DNA from: an uncultured Opitutia bacterium
GTDB taxonomy: Bacteria; Verrucomicrobiota; Verrucomicrobiia; Opitutales; UBA953
NCBI GenBank assembly: GCA_937874455.1
Contig: CALNBE010000250.1
Coordinates: 1-24,229, forward strand
Reading direction: 5' to 3'
Length of the DNA stretch: 24,229 nt
Part shown: positions 1-6,753 of the stretch, piece by piece
Layout: each line of letters begins with the position of its first letter
How positions within the stretch are numbered: position 1 is the stretch's first letter
Program-made: the position numbers and the translations under genes
Notes under the pieces: model-generated
The model's input: the letters and a program-made list of their open reading frames with translations, nothing else
What the model was told of the DNA's origin: nothing
Databases searched by the model: none

Positions 1-700
1 GCCAGCAAAGCGCAAAGAGTGCGCCGGTGAGGGAGAAAACCGCGTCGCCCACCACCGCCAGCCGCCGCGCCAGACCGTCCACCACATAGGTCGTCATGCC
101 CGGCGAATGGCCCCAAGTTTCCCGAGTCCGAATGGTCAGCCCGCCGCAGGCAAAGGAATTTTTCCCAGAGAAAACCGTGGCCGCCACCGCCACCGGCTCG
201 CGCGCATGTGTGAACACCGTCGCGCTGGTCGCCGCCATCAGTTCCGCCAGTTTTTCCACATGGTCGGGATGGGTGTGGGTGAGGAAAATCGACCGCACGC
301 GCAACTGCTCCGCCGCCACTCGCGCCAGCAACTCCGCGATGCCGGTCCCGGTGTCAAAAACCGCCGCCTCGCGAGTCGCCGGATCCCAGACCAGATAGTT
401 GTTCACCGTCATATCGCCGCCGAAGGGCGTGGTGAACATCGCAAAACCGGCAGGCAAAACCGGCGTCTCGGGATACCAGCTTTTCCTTGCCAGCGCCATC
501 AGCGCGTCCGCGTCAAGCGCCAGCACCGGGGCCAAGGCGCGCCACACGGTTTCCTCCGCCGCGCCCGCCTTCGCCTCCCGAAGTTTTTCCTCCGCGATTC
601 CGGCGCGCGCCGCCAGCACCGCGTCGCTCCATTTCAGGCCGCGCTGGGCCTTGCCGATGACATCTTCCGCGTTGTCTTCAATGGGGGGCTTCGGATCCAT
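1..700 (-). CDS. MBL-fold metallo-hydrolase with N-terminal HTH-like domain, partial (C-terminus beyond left edge)
   Basis: The reverse strand reads open from an ATG at 700 to the window edge (233 codons). Residues 142-147 are HTHPDH, the HxHxDH metal-binding signature of the metallo-beta-lactamase fold. A further candidate ligand is His198 in a GHSPGM context, and Asp219 sits in VVGDAVF, as expected for glyoxalase II-like hydrolases binding two metal ions. The first ~75 residues are not part of that fold: they read like a degenerate Cro/C1-type helix-turn-helix (GLKWSDAVLAARAGI, then an Ala/Leu-rich helical segment ending LMALARK). Substrate is unknown; thioester or lactone hydrolysis is possible but not shown. 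It lies 45 nt downstream of the GNAT gene on the same strand and is probably cotranscribed with it. GTG at 715 is an alternative start; neither start has a ribosome binding site. Confidence 0.85.
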   Translation of the reverse strand, partial: MDPKPPIEDNAEDVIGKAQRGLKWSDAVLAARAGIAEEKLREAKAGAAEETVWRALAPVLALDADALMALARKSWYPETPVLPAGFAMFTTPFGGDMTVNNYLVWDPATREAAVFDTGTGIAELLARVAAEQLRVRSIFLTHTHPDHVEKLAELMAATSATVFTHAREPVAVAATVFSGKNSFACGGLTIRTRETWGHSPGMTTYVVDGLARRLAVVGDAVFSLTGALFALCW

Positions 701-745
701 GCGGGCAAACAACACCCGGCGGCCCCGAAACGCAAGCCGGTCGTC

Positions 746-1270
746 TCATTTCCTTTGCGCCGGATTCTCCAGCATTTTCTGCAAATAAACCACGTCGAGC
801 CACTGCCCAAATTTCCACCCCACCTCTCGCATCCGACCGACCTCTCCGAATCCCAGCGCCGCATGCAACGCCAGGCTCCCCGCCTGCTCGGCAGAAATCC
901 GTGCCACCACCGAGCGAAACCCGTTTTTTTCCGCCACCGCCAGCAACTCTCCCAGCAGTACCCGCCCAACTCCCCGCCGCCGTGCGTCCGGCCGAAGATA
1001 AACCGCATCTTCCACCGTGGGCCGCCACGCCCCGCGCAAACTGTAGGGCGAAAGCGCCGCCCAACCGGCCACCACTCCGCCCAGCTCCGCCACCAGCACC
1101 GCGTGCTCCGGTTTCCGGTTTTTCAACCAGGATTTCCTTTGCGCCAGCGTTTCCTCCTCCAACTGGTAAGTGCAGGTCGATTCCCGCACGTAATGATTGT
1201 AAATGGCCAAAATCGCCGGGACATCCGGCAGGCGGGCGGGGCGAATCAGAGGAACAGCGGGCGAAGACAT
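746..1270 (-). CDS. GNAT family N-acetyltransferase, phosphinothricin acetyltransferase-like
   Basis: This 174-residue protein has the size and layout of the PAT/YncA (MnaT) branch of GNAT acetyltransferases, which transfer acetyl from acetyl-CoA to a small amine. The acetyl-CoA pyrophosphate loop is RRRGVG at residues 97-102, in the usual setting VEDAVYLRPDARRRGVGR. The N-terminal IYNHYVRESTCTY and C-terminal GWKFGQWLDVVYLQ segments also match that branch. Phosphinothricin, methionine sulfone/sulfoximine or another amino compound could be the substrate; sequence alone does not decide. The start ATG follows a stretch without Shine-Dalgarno sequence. The gene is divergent from rpmJ, and the MBL-fold gene follows 45 nt downstream. 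The stop codon abuts a GCAAAGGAAA word (749-758), the variant arm of the dispersed repeat. Confidence 0.88.
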   Translation of the reverse strand: MSSPAVPLIRPARLPDVPAILAIYNHYVRESTCTYQLEEETLAQRKSWLKNRKPEHAVLVAELGGVVAGWAALSPYSLRGAWRPTVEDAVYLRPDARRRGVGRVLLGELLAVAEKNGFRSVVARISAEQAGSLALHAALGFGEVGRMREVGWKFGQWLDVVYLQKMLENPAQRK

Positions 1271-1405
1271 CGTTTTCCCGAAAAAACCGTTTCCCCGCCC
1301 GCTGACAAAATGTTTCTTCCAGGGAAAAGGAAAATTCCCATTGACACCCCTCCCTCCGCGGCCTTTCTTCCGCCCCTCTCTTTTAACAGCAAGTCCCAGA
1401 CGACC

Positions 1406-1531
1406 ATGAAAGTCAGCCCATCACTCAAATCTTTGAAGCAACGCCACCCGAACTGCCAAGTGGTGCGCCGCAAAGGTCGTGTTTACATCATCAACAAGAC
1501 CCATCCGCGCTACAAAGCCCGTCAAGGTTGA
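1406..1531 (+). CDS. rpmJ: 50S ribosomal protein L36 (zinc-independent type)
   Basis: The 41-residue basic protein starts MKVSPSLKSLKQRHPNCQVV and ends RYKARQG, the pattern of the longer L36 form (YkgO-like). Canonical L36 binds zinc through three cysteines and a histidine; here only Cys17 remains, so this is the C-minus, zinc-independent form. It belongs to the large subunit near the 23S rRNA GTPase-associated region. It is followed 40 nt later by an L31 that is also of the cysteine-poor type, a pairing known from zinc-starvation operons in other bacteria. A TTGACA hexamer at 1341-1346 could be a -35 element, but I see no convincing -10. No Shine-Dalgarno sequence precedes the ATG. Confidence 0.93.
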   Translation: MKVSPSLKSLKQRHPNCQVVRRKGRVYIINKTHPRYKARQG

Positions 1532-1571
1532 GCCGCGCGCCGTCTTCTCCAATCCTTAATTTGATCCTGTC

Positions 1572-1820
1572 GTGAAAAAAGACGCTCATCCCGAGTTTTA
1601 TCCGGTTTGCTTCCGCGATGTCTCCACCGGCCGCAAATTCCTCACCATGTCCACCCTTCGCTCGAAGGAAAAGGAAACCATCGACGGTGTGGAATACTTC
1701 GTGTTCAACCGCGAAGTGACCGCCGACTCCCATCCGGCCTACACCGGCGAAAAGCGCTTCGTGGACACCGCCGGGCGCGTGGAAAAGTTCCAGAGCAAGT
1801 TCAGCCGCCGCCGCAGTTGA
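1572..1820 (+). CDS. rpmE2: 50S ribosomal protein L31 type B
   Basis: The 82-residue protein opens MKKDAHPEFYPVCF and contains the type B L31 hallmarks FLTMSTLRSKE, SHPAYTGEKRFVDTAGRVEKF. Type A L31 has a CxxC zinc knuckle; this protein has a single cysteine at residue 13 and no knuckle, so it does not need zinc. It bridges the two ribosomal subunits. The start is GTG at 1572, set by the conserved MKKDxHP opening. It forms a two-gene unit with rpmJ, closed by the terminator at 1846-1876. Co-occurrence of the two zinc-free paralogues suggests Zur-type control, but I could not identify an operator. Confidence 0.93.
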   Translation: MKKDAHPEFYPVCFRDVSTGRKFLTMSTLRSKEKETIDGVEYFVFNREVTADSHPAYTGEKRFVDTAGRVEKFQSKFSRRRS

Positions 1821-1821
1821 T

Positions 1822-1836
1822 TTTCCTCCGAGGAAA
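1822..1836. repeat. Dispersed palindrome, tail-to-tail pair (TTTCCTC-C-GAGGAAA)
   Basis: One base after the rpmE2 stop codon the sequence reads TTTCCTCCGAGGAAA, two copies of the dispersed word overlapping at their CCG/CGG ends. It sits just upstream of, and separate from, the rpmE2 terminator hairpin. The same 15-mer occurs inside atpF at 11573-11587. Confidence 0.75.
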
Positions 1837-1845
1837 AATCTTTTT

Positions 1846-1876
1846 AACCTCCGCACTTCGGCGCGGAGGTTTTTTT
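1846..1876 (+). terminator. Rho-independent terminator of rpmJ-rpmE2
   Basis: The stem AACCTCCGC (1846-1854) pairs perfectly with GCGGAGGTT (1863-1871) around an 8-nt loop and runs into seven T residues at 1870-1876. Confidence 0.92.
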
Positions 1877-1928
1877 GCGACATTGACCTTCCGTCCGCCG
1901 ACCTTTTCCATGCGATCCCCCCCCGCCC

Positions 1929-2834
1929 ATGCCCAAAGCCAAAAACACCCGTGTAGCGCGTTCCGCCAAAAAACGTCCGGCAAAGCAATCCCCCGCCTCC
2001 CGTTTTTCCATCCTCCGACTCCTGCTCCTTTCCCTGCTACTCGCCTACCCGACGCTCCTCATTTTCGGCTGCGCCGCCGCCGATCGGCTCATTTTCCCCG
2101 TCCCCGCCAACCCGGGCTACTCGGCCCGGACCCCCACCCTGATCCCCCTGCCACTCGGGCACGGACACGCCGATGTCCCGGCTTTGTGGTATAAAAACCC
2201 CTCCGCCCGCTGGACCGTCCTTTACTTCCATGGCAACGCCATGGACATCGGCACCAGCATTCCCTACCTCAATGCCATCCACAAAGCCGGCTACTCCGTC
2301 CTCGCGGTCGAGTATCCAGGCTACGGCATTACCGAAGGAAAACCCAGCGAGGAGGACTGCTATCTGGCCGCTACTGCTGGCTACAATTTTCTCCGCACCA
2401 CCCAAGGTATCCCCGCAGAACAAATCATCGCCTACGGATTTTCCCTCGGCACCGGCGTTGCCACCGACCTCGCCGCCCGCCAACCCCTCGGGGCCCTGGT
2501 GCTCGAATCCCCTTTTCTCTCCACCTTCCGCGTGGTCACCAAAGTGAAAATCGCCCCGTTCGACCGCTTCGACAATCTCGCCAAAATCGACCGCGTCACC
2601 TGCCCCCTGCTCGTCATCCACGGCGATGCCGATTCCGTCGTGCCGTTTTCCCATGGCGAAAAACTTTTCGCCGCGGCAAAAAACACCCCCCGCAAACAGT
2701 TTTACGCGATCCCCAACGGCGGACACGGCGACCTGCTGCAACGCGCCGCAACTGACTACCGCGACACCCTTGCCCGGTTCCTCGCCGCCACACCTCCGGA
2801 GGAATCCGCCCCGCCGCCCAAGAAAAACCTTTGA
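1929..2834 (+). CDS. Alpha/beta hydrolase, membrane-anchored or lipoprotein (ABHD17/Bem46-like)
   Basis: The 301-residue protein begins with ~28 basic residues, then a hydrophobic stretch (about residues 29-47) ending in GCAA at Cys48. This could be a lipoprotein signal, although Phe at -2 is atypical, or a membrane anchor. The body is an alpha/beta hydrolase: oxyanion-region YFHGNA (99-104), nucleophile elbow GFSLG with Ser172, acid Asp235 in HGDADSVVP, and His266 in NGGHGD. The order and spacing fit the ABHD12/ABHD17/Bem46 serine hydrolases, which cleave esters or thioesters in or near membranes. The real substrate cannot be inferred. It stands alone between the rpmE2 terminator and rpsP; its stop overlaps a possible rpsP -35 hexamer (TTGACA, 2831-2836). 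Confidence 0.9.
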   Translation: MPKAKNTRVARSAKKRPAKQSPASRFSILRLLLLSLLLAYPTLLIFGCAAADRLIFPVPANPGYSARTPTLIPLPLGHGHADVPALWYKNPSARWTVLYFHGNAMDIGTSIPYLNAIHKAGYSVLAVEYPGYGITEGKPSEEDCYLAATAGYNFLRTTQGIPAEQIIAYGFSLGTGVATDLAARQPLGALVLESPFLSTFRVVTKVKIAPFDRFDNLAKIDRVTCPLLVIHGDADSVVPFSHGEKLFAAAKNTPRKQFYAIPNGGHGDLLQRAATDYRDTLARFLAATPPEESAPPPKKNL

Positions 2835-2909
2835 CAATCGGGAAAATGTGTATCCCCTCGCCCCTCTTCAAAGAAACCACTTTCCAAACAACAACACTCT
2901 GCAACAAAC

Positions 2910-3167
2910 ATGGTTCGTATCCGTCTCCAACGTCACGGCTCCGCCCACGCCCCGGTTTACCGCGTGGTGGCGTGTGAAAGCACCACCCGCCGCGACGGCC
3001 GCTTCGTGGAAATCCTCGGCGTCTACAGCCCTTGCGCAAAAGGCAAGGAAGTCGAGCTCAAGCTGAATCTTGACCGCATTGACCACTGGCTCAGCGTCGG
3101 CGCCCAGCCGTCCGACACCGCCCGCTCGCTCATCAAGCGCGCCGGCAAGACCCCTGTCGCCGCCTAA
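2910..3167 (+). CDS. rpsP: 30S ribosomal protein S16
   Basis: The 85-residue protein starts MVRIRLQRHGSAHAPVYRVV and contains RRDGRFVEILGVYSP and LDRIDHWLSVGAQPSDTARS, all diagnostic for S16, an early assembly protein of the small subunit. The leader is A-rich without Shine-Dalgarno sequence. In most bacteria rpsP is followed by rimM, trmD and rplS; here rimM is absent and a strong hairpin separates rpsP from trmD. Confidence 0.96.
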   Translation: MVRIRLQRHGSAHAPVYRVVACESTTRRDGRFVEILGVYSPCAKGKEVELKLNLDRIDHWLSVGAQPSDTARSLIKRAGKTPVAA

Positions 3168-3186
3168 GCCGCATTCGTTTTTTCAC

Positions 3187-3219
3187 ACAGCGTTGTTCCT
3201 CCGGAGCAACGCTGTTTTT
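3187..3219 (+). terminator. Rho-independent terminator or attenuator between rpsP and trmD
   Basis: ACAGCGTTGTTCC (3187-3199) pairs with GGAGCAACGCTGT (3203-3215), a 13-bp stem with one G-T pair, followed by TTTTT at 3215-3219. The T-run ends only nine nucleotides before the trmD start codon, so any read-through transcript enters trmD almost directly from this hairpin. Confidence 0.88.
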
Positions 3220-3228
3220 GTCTCCGCC

Positions 3229-3912
3229 ATGCGCATCGATCTGCTCACGCTCTTCCCCCGAATGGTCGAAGGATTTTTCTCCGAAAGCATCCTCGGACGC
3301 GCCGTGACCAGCAGGCTCCTCGAAATCCATGTCCACGACATCCGCCAGTGGTCGCAGGACAAGCATCGGCGCGTGGACGACACTCCCTTCGGCGGTGGTG
3401 CCGGCATGCTCATGGCTCCCCAGCCACTCTTCGACGCCATCGAAACCGTCCGCACCCCGCATAGCAAAACCATTTACCTCTGCCCCGACGGCGAGCCCCT
3501 CACCAACCCCCTCGCAAAGGAACTCAGCGAGGAAAAACACCTCATCCTCCTCAGCGGCCACTACGAAGGCATCGACCAGCGCGTCCGCGACCAACTGGTT
3601 GACCGGGAGGTTTCCATCGGCGACTACGTGCTCACCAACGGCACCCTCGCCGCCGCCGTCTTAATCGACTGTCTCGCCCGGCAAATTCCCGGTGTTTTAG
3701 GCGAAGAAAATTCCTTGACCGGGGACAGCTTCACCAACAACTTCCTCGCCTTTCCGCAATACACGCGGCCAGCGGATTTCCGCGGTCTGCCTGTTCCGCC
3801 AGTGCTTCTCTCCGGAGATCACGCCGCCATCGCTAAATGGCGTCGCGAACAGCAAATCGAGAAAACCCGCCAGCGCCGGCCCGATCTCTTTTCGAAAAAC
3901 AACCAATCATGA
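3229..3912 (+). CDS. trmD: tRNA (guanine-N1)-methyltransferase
   Basis: TrmD methylates G37 of tRNAs using S-adenosylmethionine and so guards reading frame. The 227-residue protein starts MRIDLLTLFP and carries the SPOUT trefoil-knot signatures LLSGHYEGIDQRV (107-119) and VSIGDYVLTNG (128-138), the catalytic-loop aspartate in LTGDSF (Asp166) and the C-terminal YTRPADFRGLPVPPVLLSGDH. The length matches typical TrmD. I chose the ATG at 3229 because all family conservation begins there; the reading frame stays open 53 codons upstream, into rpsP, but that part is low-complexity and overlaps the terminator hairpin. Its stop overlaps the rplS start (ATGA), so the two genes are translationally coupled. 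Confidence 0.95.
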   Translation: MRIDLLTLFPRMVEGFFSESILGRAVTSRLLEIHVHDIRQWSQDKHRRVDDTPFGGGAGMLMAPQPLFDAIETVRTPHSKTIYLCPDGEPLTNPLAKELSEEKHLILLSGHYEGIDQRVRDQLVDREVSIGDYVLTNGTLAAAVLIDCLARQIPGVLGEENSLTGDSFTNNFLAFPQYTRPADFRGLPVPPVLLSGDHAAIAKWRREQQIEKTRQRRPDLFSKNNQS

Positions 3913-4280
3913 GCCAGCAAATCATCAACTCCGTCAGTGCCTCCCAGCTCCAAACCGGCCGGGATAACTTCAAAGTGGGCGACGGCGTCAAAGTTTACAC
4001 CAAGGTCCGCGAAGGCGACAAAGAACGTGTCCAGATTTTCGCTGGCATCGTCATCTCCCGCAAGGGCAGCGGCATCGCCGAAAACTTCACCGTGCGCCGC
4101 ATTTCCTACGGCGAGGGTGTCGAACGCGTCTTCCCCGTGCACAGCCCCCGCATCGAAAAAGTCGTGGTGGATCGCGAGTCCGTCCCCATGAAGGCCCGTC
4201 TCTTTTACCTGCGCAGCCGCCTCGGCAAGAAGGCCACCAAGGTCAAAGAAAAAGGCTACACCGCCAAGGAAGCCAAATAA
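3909..4280 (+). CDS. rplS: 50S ribosomal protein L19
   Basis: The 123-residue protein includes FKVGDGVKVYTKVREGDKER, FAGIVISRKGSG, FTVRRISYGEGVERVFPVHSP and KARLFYLRSRLGKKA, the core of L19, which lies at the subunit interface of the large subunit. The C-terminal lysine-rich tail is of normal size. The ATG overlaps the trmD stop codon by two bases. A terminator follows 20 nt after the stop. Confidence 0.97.
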   Translation: MSQQIINSVSASQLQTGRDNFKVGDGVKVYTKVREGDKERVQIFAGIVISRKGSGIAENFTVRRISYGEGVERVFPVHSPRIEKVVVDRESVPMKARLFYLRSRLGKKATKVKEKGYTAKEAK

Positions 4281-4299
4281 GGCTCTCCCGACCCCCTTT

Positions 4300-4329
4300 A
4301 ACGCCGCGGTTTTTCTGCGGCGTTTTTTT
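4300..4329 (+). terminator. Rho-independent terminator of trmD-rplS
   Basis: AACGCCGC (4300-4307) pairs with GCGGCGTT (4317-4324) and continues into seven T residues (4323-4329). Confidence 0.9.
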
Positions 4330-4402
4330 GTGCCCGGTTTCCTTCGCGCGTCTTCCCGCATCTTCGCAGAACTTTCCTGTTTTCAAAACAAACAAACTCA
4401 AC

Positions 4403-5653
4403 ATGCTCAACAGCCTTGATATGAAACTCCAAAAAGTTGCCATTCTCACTGCGGGCGGTCTCGCCCCCTGTCTCTCCTCCGCCATCGGCGGACTGATCGA
4501 GCGTTACACCGAGATCGATCCTTCCATCGAAATCATTTGCTATCGCGGCGGCTACAAGGGCCTCCTCCTCGGCGACAGCATCAAGGTCACTCCGGCGATT
4601 CGTGAAAAGGCCGCGCTGCTCCACAAACTCGGCGGCAGCCCCATCGGCAACAGCCGCGTCAAACTCACCAACGTCAAGGACTGCGTCAAACGCGGCCTCG
4701 TCAAGGAAGGGGAAAATCCGCAGAAAGTCGCCGCCGACCAACTGGTCAAAGACGGCGTCCAAGTGCTCCACACCATCGGGGGCGACGACACCAACACCGC
4801 CGCCGCCGACCTCGCCCGCTTCCTTAAGGAAAACAACTACGGCCTGACCGTGATCGGTCTGCCCAAGACCATCGACAACGACGTCTTCCCGATCAAACAA
4901 AGCCTCGGTGCCTGGACCGCCGCGGAAGAAGGTGCCCGCTACTTTGCCAATGTCGTCGCCGAGCACAGCGCCAACCCGCGCATGCTCATCGTCCACGAGG
5001 TGATGGGCCGCAACTGCGGCTGGCTCACCGCCGCCACCGCCCTCGAATACCACAACAGCCTGAAAACTCGCGGCTTCCTCGCCGAGATCGGCTCGCCGCA
5101 AAAACACTTCGACGTCCACGGCGTTTACATCCCGGAAATGGTCATCGACATCAAGGCTGAGGCCGCCCGCCTTCGCAAAGTGATGGACGAAAATGACTGC
5201 GTGAACCTCTTCATCAGCGAGGGCGCGGGCGTCGCCGACATCGTCAAGGAAATGGAAGCCAAGGGCGAAACCGTGCCACGCGACGCCTTCGGCCACGTCA
5301 AGCTCGACGCCGTCAATCCCGGCAAATGGTTCGGCCAGCAATTCGCTGAAATGCTCGGCGCCGAAAAAACCTTGGTGCAAAAAAGCGGCTACTTCGCCCG
5401 CAGCGCACCGTCCAATGTCGCCGACCTCTCCCTCATCAAAAGCTGCACCGATTACGCGGTGGAATGCGCCCTACGCAACGAAAGCGGCGTGATCGGCCAC
5501 GACGAAGACCAGGACAACCGCCTCCGTGCCATCGAGTTCTCCCGCATCAAGGGCGGCAAGCCGTTCGACATCACCAAGCCGTGGTTCAAAGATCTGCTCG
5601 CCGACATCGGTCAGCCCGCCCCCGTGGCCGCACCGCTACCCGAGCATCACTGA
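4403..5653 (+). CDS. Diphosphate-dependent 6-phosphofructokinase
   Basis: The 416-residue protein belongs to the PFK-A superfamily and phosphorylates fructose 6-phosphate in glycolysis. Two positions indicate pyrophosphate rather than ATP as donor: the GGDD at 126-129 (ATP enzymes have GGDG) and the lysine in PKTIDND at 154-160. The substrate-binding MGRNCGWLTA segment (201-210) is also intact. The PPi reaction is reversible, so the enzyme can serve glycolysis and gluconeogenesis. The ATG at 4403 follows an A-rich leader without Shine-Dalgarno sequence; ATG at 4421 (MKLQKVAI) is a possible alternative. The gene is monocistronic, flanked by terminators, and followed directly by a palindromic repeat. 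Confidence 0.93.
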   Translation: MLNSLDMKLQKVAILTAGGLAPCLSSAIGGLIERYTEIDPSIEIICYRGGYKGLLLGDSIKVTPAIREKAALLHKLGGSPIGNSRVKLTNVKDCVKRGLVKEGENPQKVAADQLVKDGVQVLHTIGGDDTNTAAADLARFLKENNYGLTVIGLPKTIDNDVFPIKQSLGAWTAAEEGARYFANVVAEHSANPRMLIVHEVMGRNCGWLTAATALEYHNSLKTRGFLAEIGSPQKHFDVHGVYIPEMVIDIKAEAARLRKVMDENDCVNLFISEGAGVADIVKEMEAKGETVPRDAFGHVKLDAVNPGKWFGQQFAEMLGAEKTLVQKSGYFARSAPSNVADLSLIKSCTDYAVECALRNESGVIGHDEDQDNRLRAIEFSRIKGGKPFDITKPWFKDLLADIGQPAPVAAPLPEHH

Positions 5654-5658
5654 TTTCC

Positions 5659-5677
5659 CGGAGGAAAATTTCCTCCG
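5659..5677. repeat. Dispersed palindrome, head-to-head pair (CGGAGGAAA-A-TTTCCTCCG)
   Basis: Five bases after the phosphofructokinase stop codon two 9-mers form a perfect inverted repeat around a single A. It has no T-run of its own and precedes a separate terminator by six bases, so it is not needed as the terminator. Confidence 0.85.
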
Positions 5678-5683
5678 CGTCAC

Positions 5684-5715
5684 AAAAGCGTCCCGTGTAT
5701 TCGGGACGCTTTTTT
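5684..5715. terminator. Bidirectional Rho-independent terminator between phosphofructokinase and radC
   Basis: AAAAGCGTCCCG (5684-5695) pairs with CGGGACGCTTTT (5702-5713) around a 6-nt loop. A T-run follows on the plus strand and a short one on the minus strand, so it can serve both convergent genes; radC stops two bases away. Confidence 0.92.
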
Positions 5716-5716
5716 C

Positions 5717-6442
5717 TTACACCAATCCCGCGCTCCGACAGCTGAACCACCCTTTTTTTTGCCGGTCGCTGGCCGCCTGCCCGAGAATGATGTGATCCAA
5801 AAATTCGATCCCGATCGCCTCCCCCGCCTGCTTCAACTGTCGCGTCACATTGATGTCCGCCTGGCTCGGCTCCGGGTCGCCGCTCGGGTGATTATGCGTC
5901 ACAATCACCGCCGAAGCCCCGACGCGCAACGCCGCCCGAAAAACCTCCCGCGCGTGCACCAGCGTGCTCGACACGGTGCCCGACGACACCTCCACGCAAC
6001 GAAGCAGCCGGTATTTTCTGTTCAAGCACACCACCCAGCATTTCTCCACCTCCAGCCCTTGGCAAATGTCCTGAAAAAACGCATGCACTTTTTCCGGCGC
6101 GTCCAGCACCGGACTTGCCTCCTTGCCCTGCTCCACCACCCGGCGCGCGATTTCCATTACCGCCACCAGTTGCAGCGACTTCACCTTCCCGATTCCCGGT
6201 TGCCGCGCAAAATCCTCCGCCATCCATCCCACCAGCCCGGCCAGCGAACCGGCGTCATGCACCAGCCGCGCCGCCACCGTCAGCACATCCTCCGCCGCCG
6301 TGCCAGTGCGCAACAACATCGCCAGCAACTCCGCGTCCCGCAACGCCCGCGCCCCGTATTTTTCCATTCGCTCCTGCGGGCGCTCCTGCGGCGGCATCTC
6401 CGCCAGTGCTTCTTGCCAAGGTAAGGGTCGGGCATTTTCCAT
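5717..6442 (-). CDS. radC: RadC/YicR family JAB domain protein
   Basis: The 241-residue protein has the standard RadC layout: N-terminal helix-hairpin-helix region (about residues 34-100, with ALRDAELLAMLLRTG and RQPGIGKVKSLQLVA) and a C-terminal JAB/MPN metalloprotease-like domain. The JAMM metal motif is complete, HNHPSGDPEPSQAD at 183-196 (HxH-x10-D). Despite the name, a DNA-repair role is not established for the family, and its biochemical activity is unclear. It is convergent with the phosphofructokinase gene and divergent from coaB. A GGAGG lies only one base from the ATG, too close for a normal ribosome binding site. Confidence 0.94.
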   Translation of the reverse strand: MENARPLPWQEALAEMPPQERPQERMEKYGARALRDAELLAMLLRTGTAAEDVLTVAARLVHDAGSLAGLVGWMAEDFARQPGIGKVKSLQLVAVMEIARRVVEQGKEASPVLDAPEKVHAFFQDICQGLEVEKCWVVCLNRKYRLLRCVEVSSGTVSSTLVHAREVFRAALRVGASAVIVTHNHPSGDPEPSQADINVTRQLKQAGEAIGIEFLDHIILGQAASDRQKKGWFSCRSAGLV

Positions 6443-6753
6443 GCCTCCAAGAAACCCCTTTCATACAAAAATCAACTCACCACCCCCGGCTTATTTTTCA
6501 GAAAAACTTCTGGTGCTTTTTACGAACAAACAACACCCCGTCCAACCGGCCCGCCCTCCAATGATCTTCGTTTCCCCTCGCAAGCGAGGAATTTTCTCAC
6601 CACGCAAGTTAACCCCTGAACCACAAAACTGAAGTCATGGGTACCTGACCCGCGTTCCGCAGCTGCACACCTTTTCACCGATTGCGGTCCGCAAACGTCG
6701 CGCCATTCAAGCTTTCGCTTGCCGGAATTTTCTCCGCGCTATTTGCTCCGCCC
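6443..6753. other. Divergent radC-coaB intergenic region
   Basis: No gene is supported in these 311 nt. It is AT-richer than the flanking genes near radC. It holds a short hairpin CCTCG-CAAG-CGAGG (6576-6589) running into AATTTTCTC, which looks like a decayed copy of the dispersed palindrome; another degenerate copy at about 6724-6737 (GGAATTTTCTCCGC); and a 13-nt palindrome TTGCGG-T-CCGCAA at 6682-6694. It must carry the promoters of both flanking genes, but I cannot place them. Confidence 0.5.

Noticed and set aside
107..1531. 474-codon open frame on the plus strand ending in the L36 sequence
   Set aside because: It runs antisense to the metallo-hydrolase and GNAT genes and is Arg/Pro/His-rich low-complexity shadow; only the last 41 codons (rpmJ) are real.
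3070..3228. 53-codon N-terminal extension of trmD
   Set aside because: Overlaps rpsP and the terminator hairpin; TrmD homology begins exactly at 3229.
4298..5380. 360-codon open frame antisense to phosphofructokinase
   Set aside because: Antisense shadow of a clear PFK gene, no family features.
6682..6694. 13-nt palindrome TTGCGG-T-CCGCAA upstream of coaB as an operator
   Set aside because: Short single occurrence in GC-rich DNA with no known regulator; noted in the intergenic entry only.
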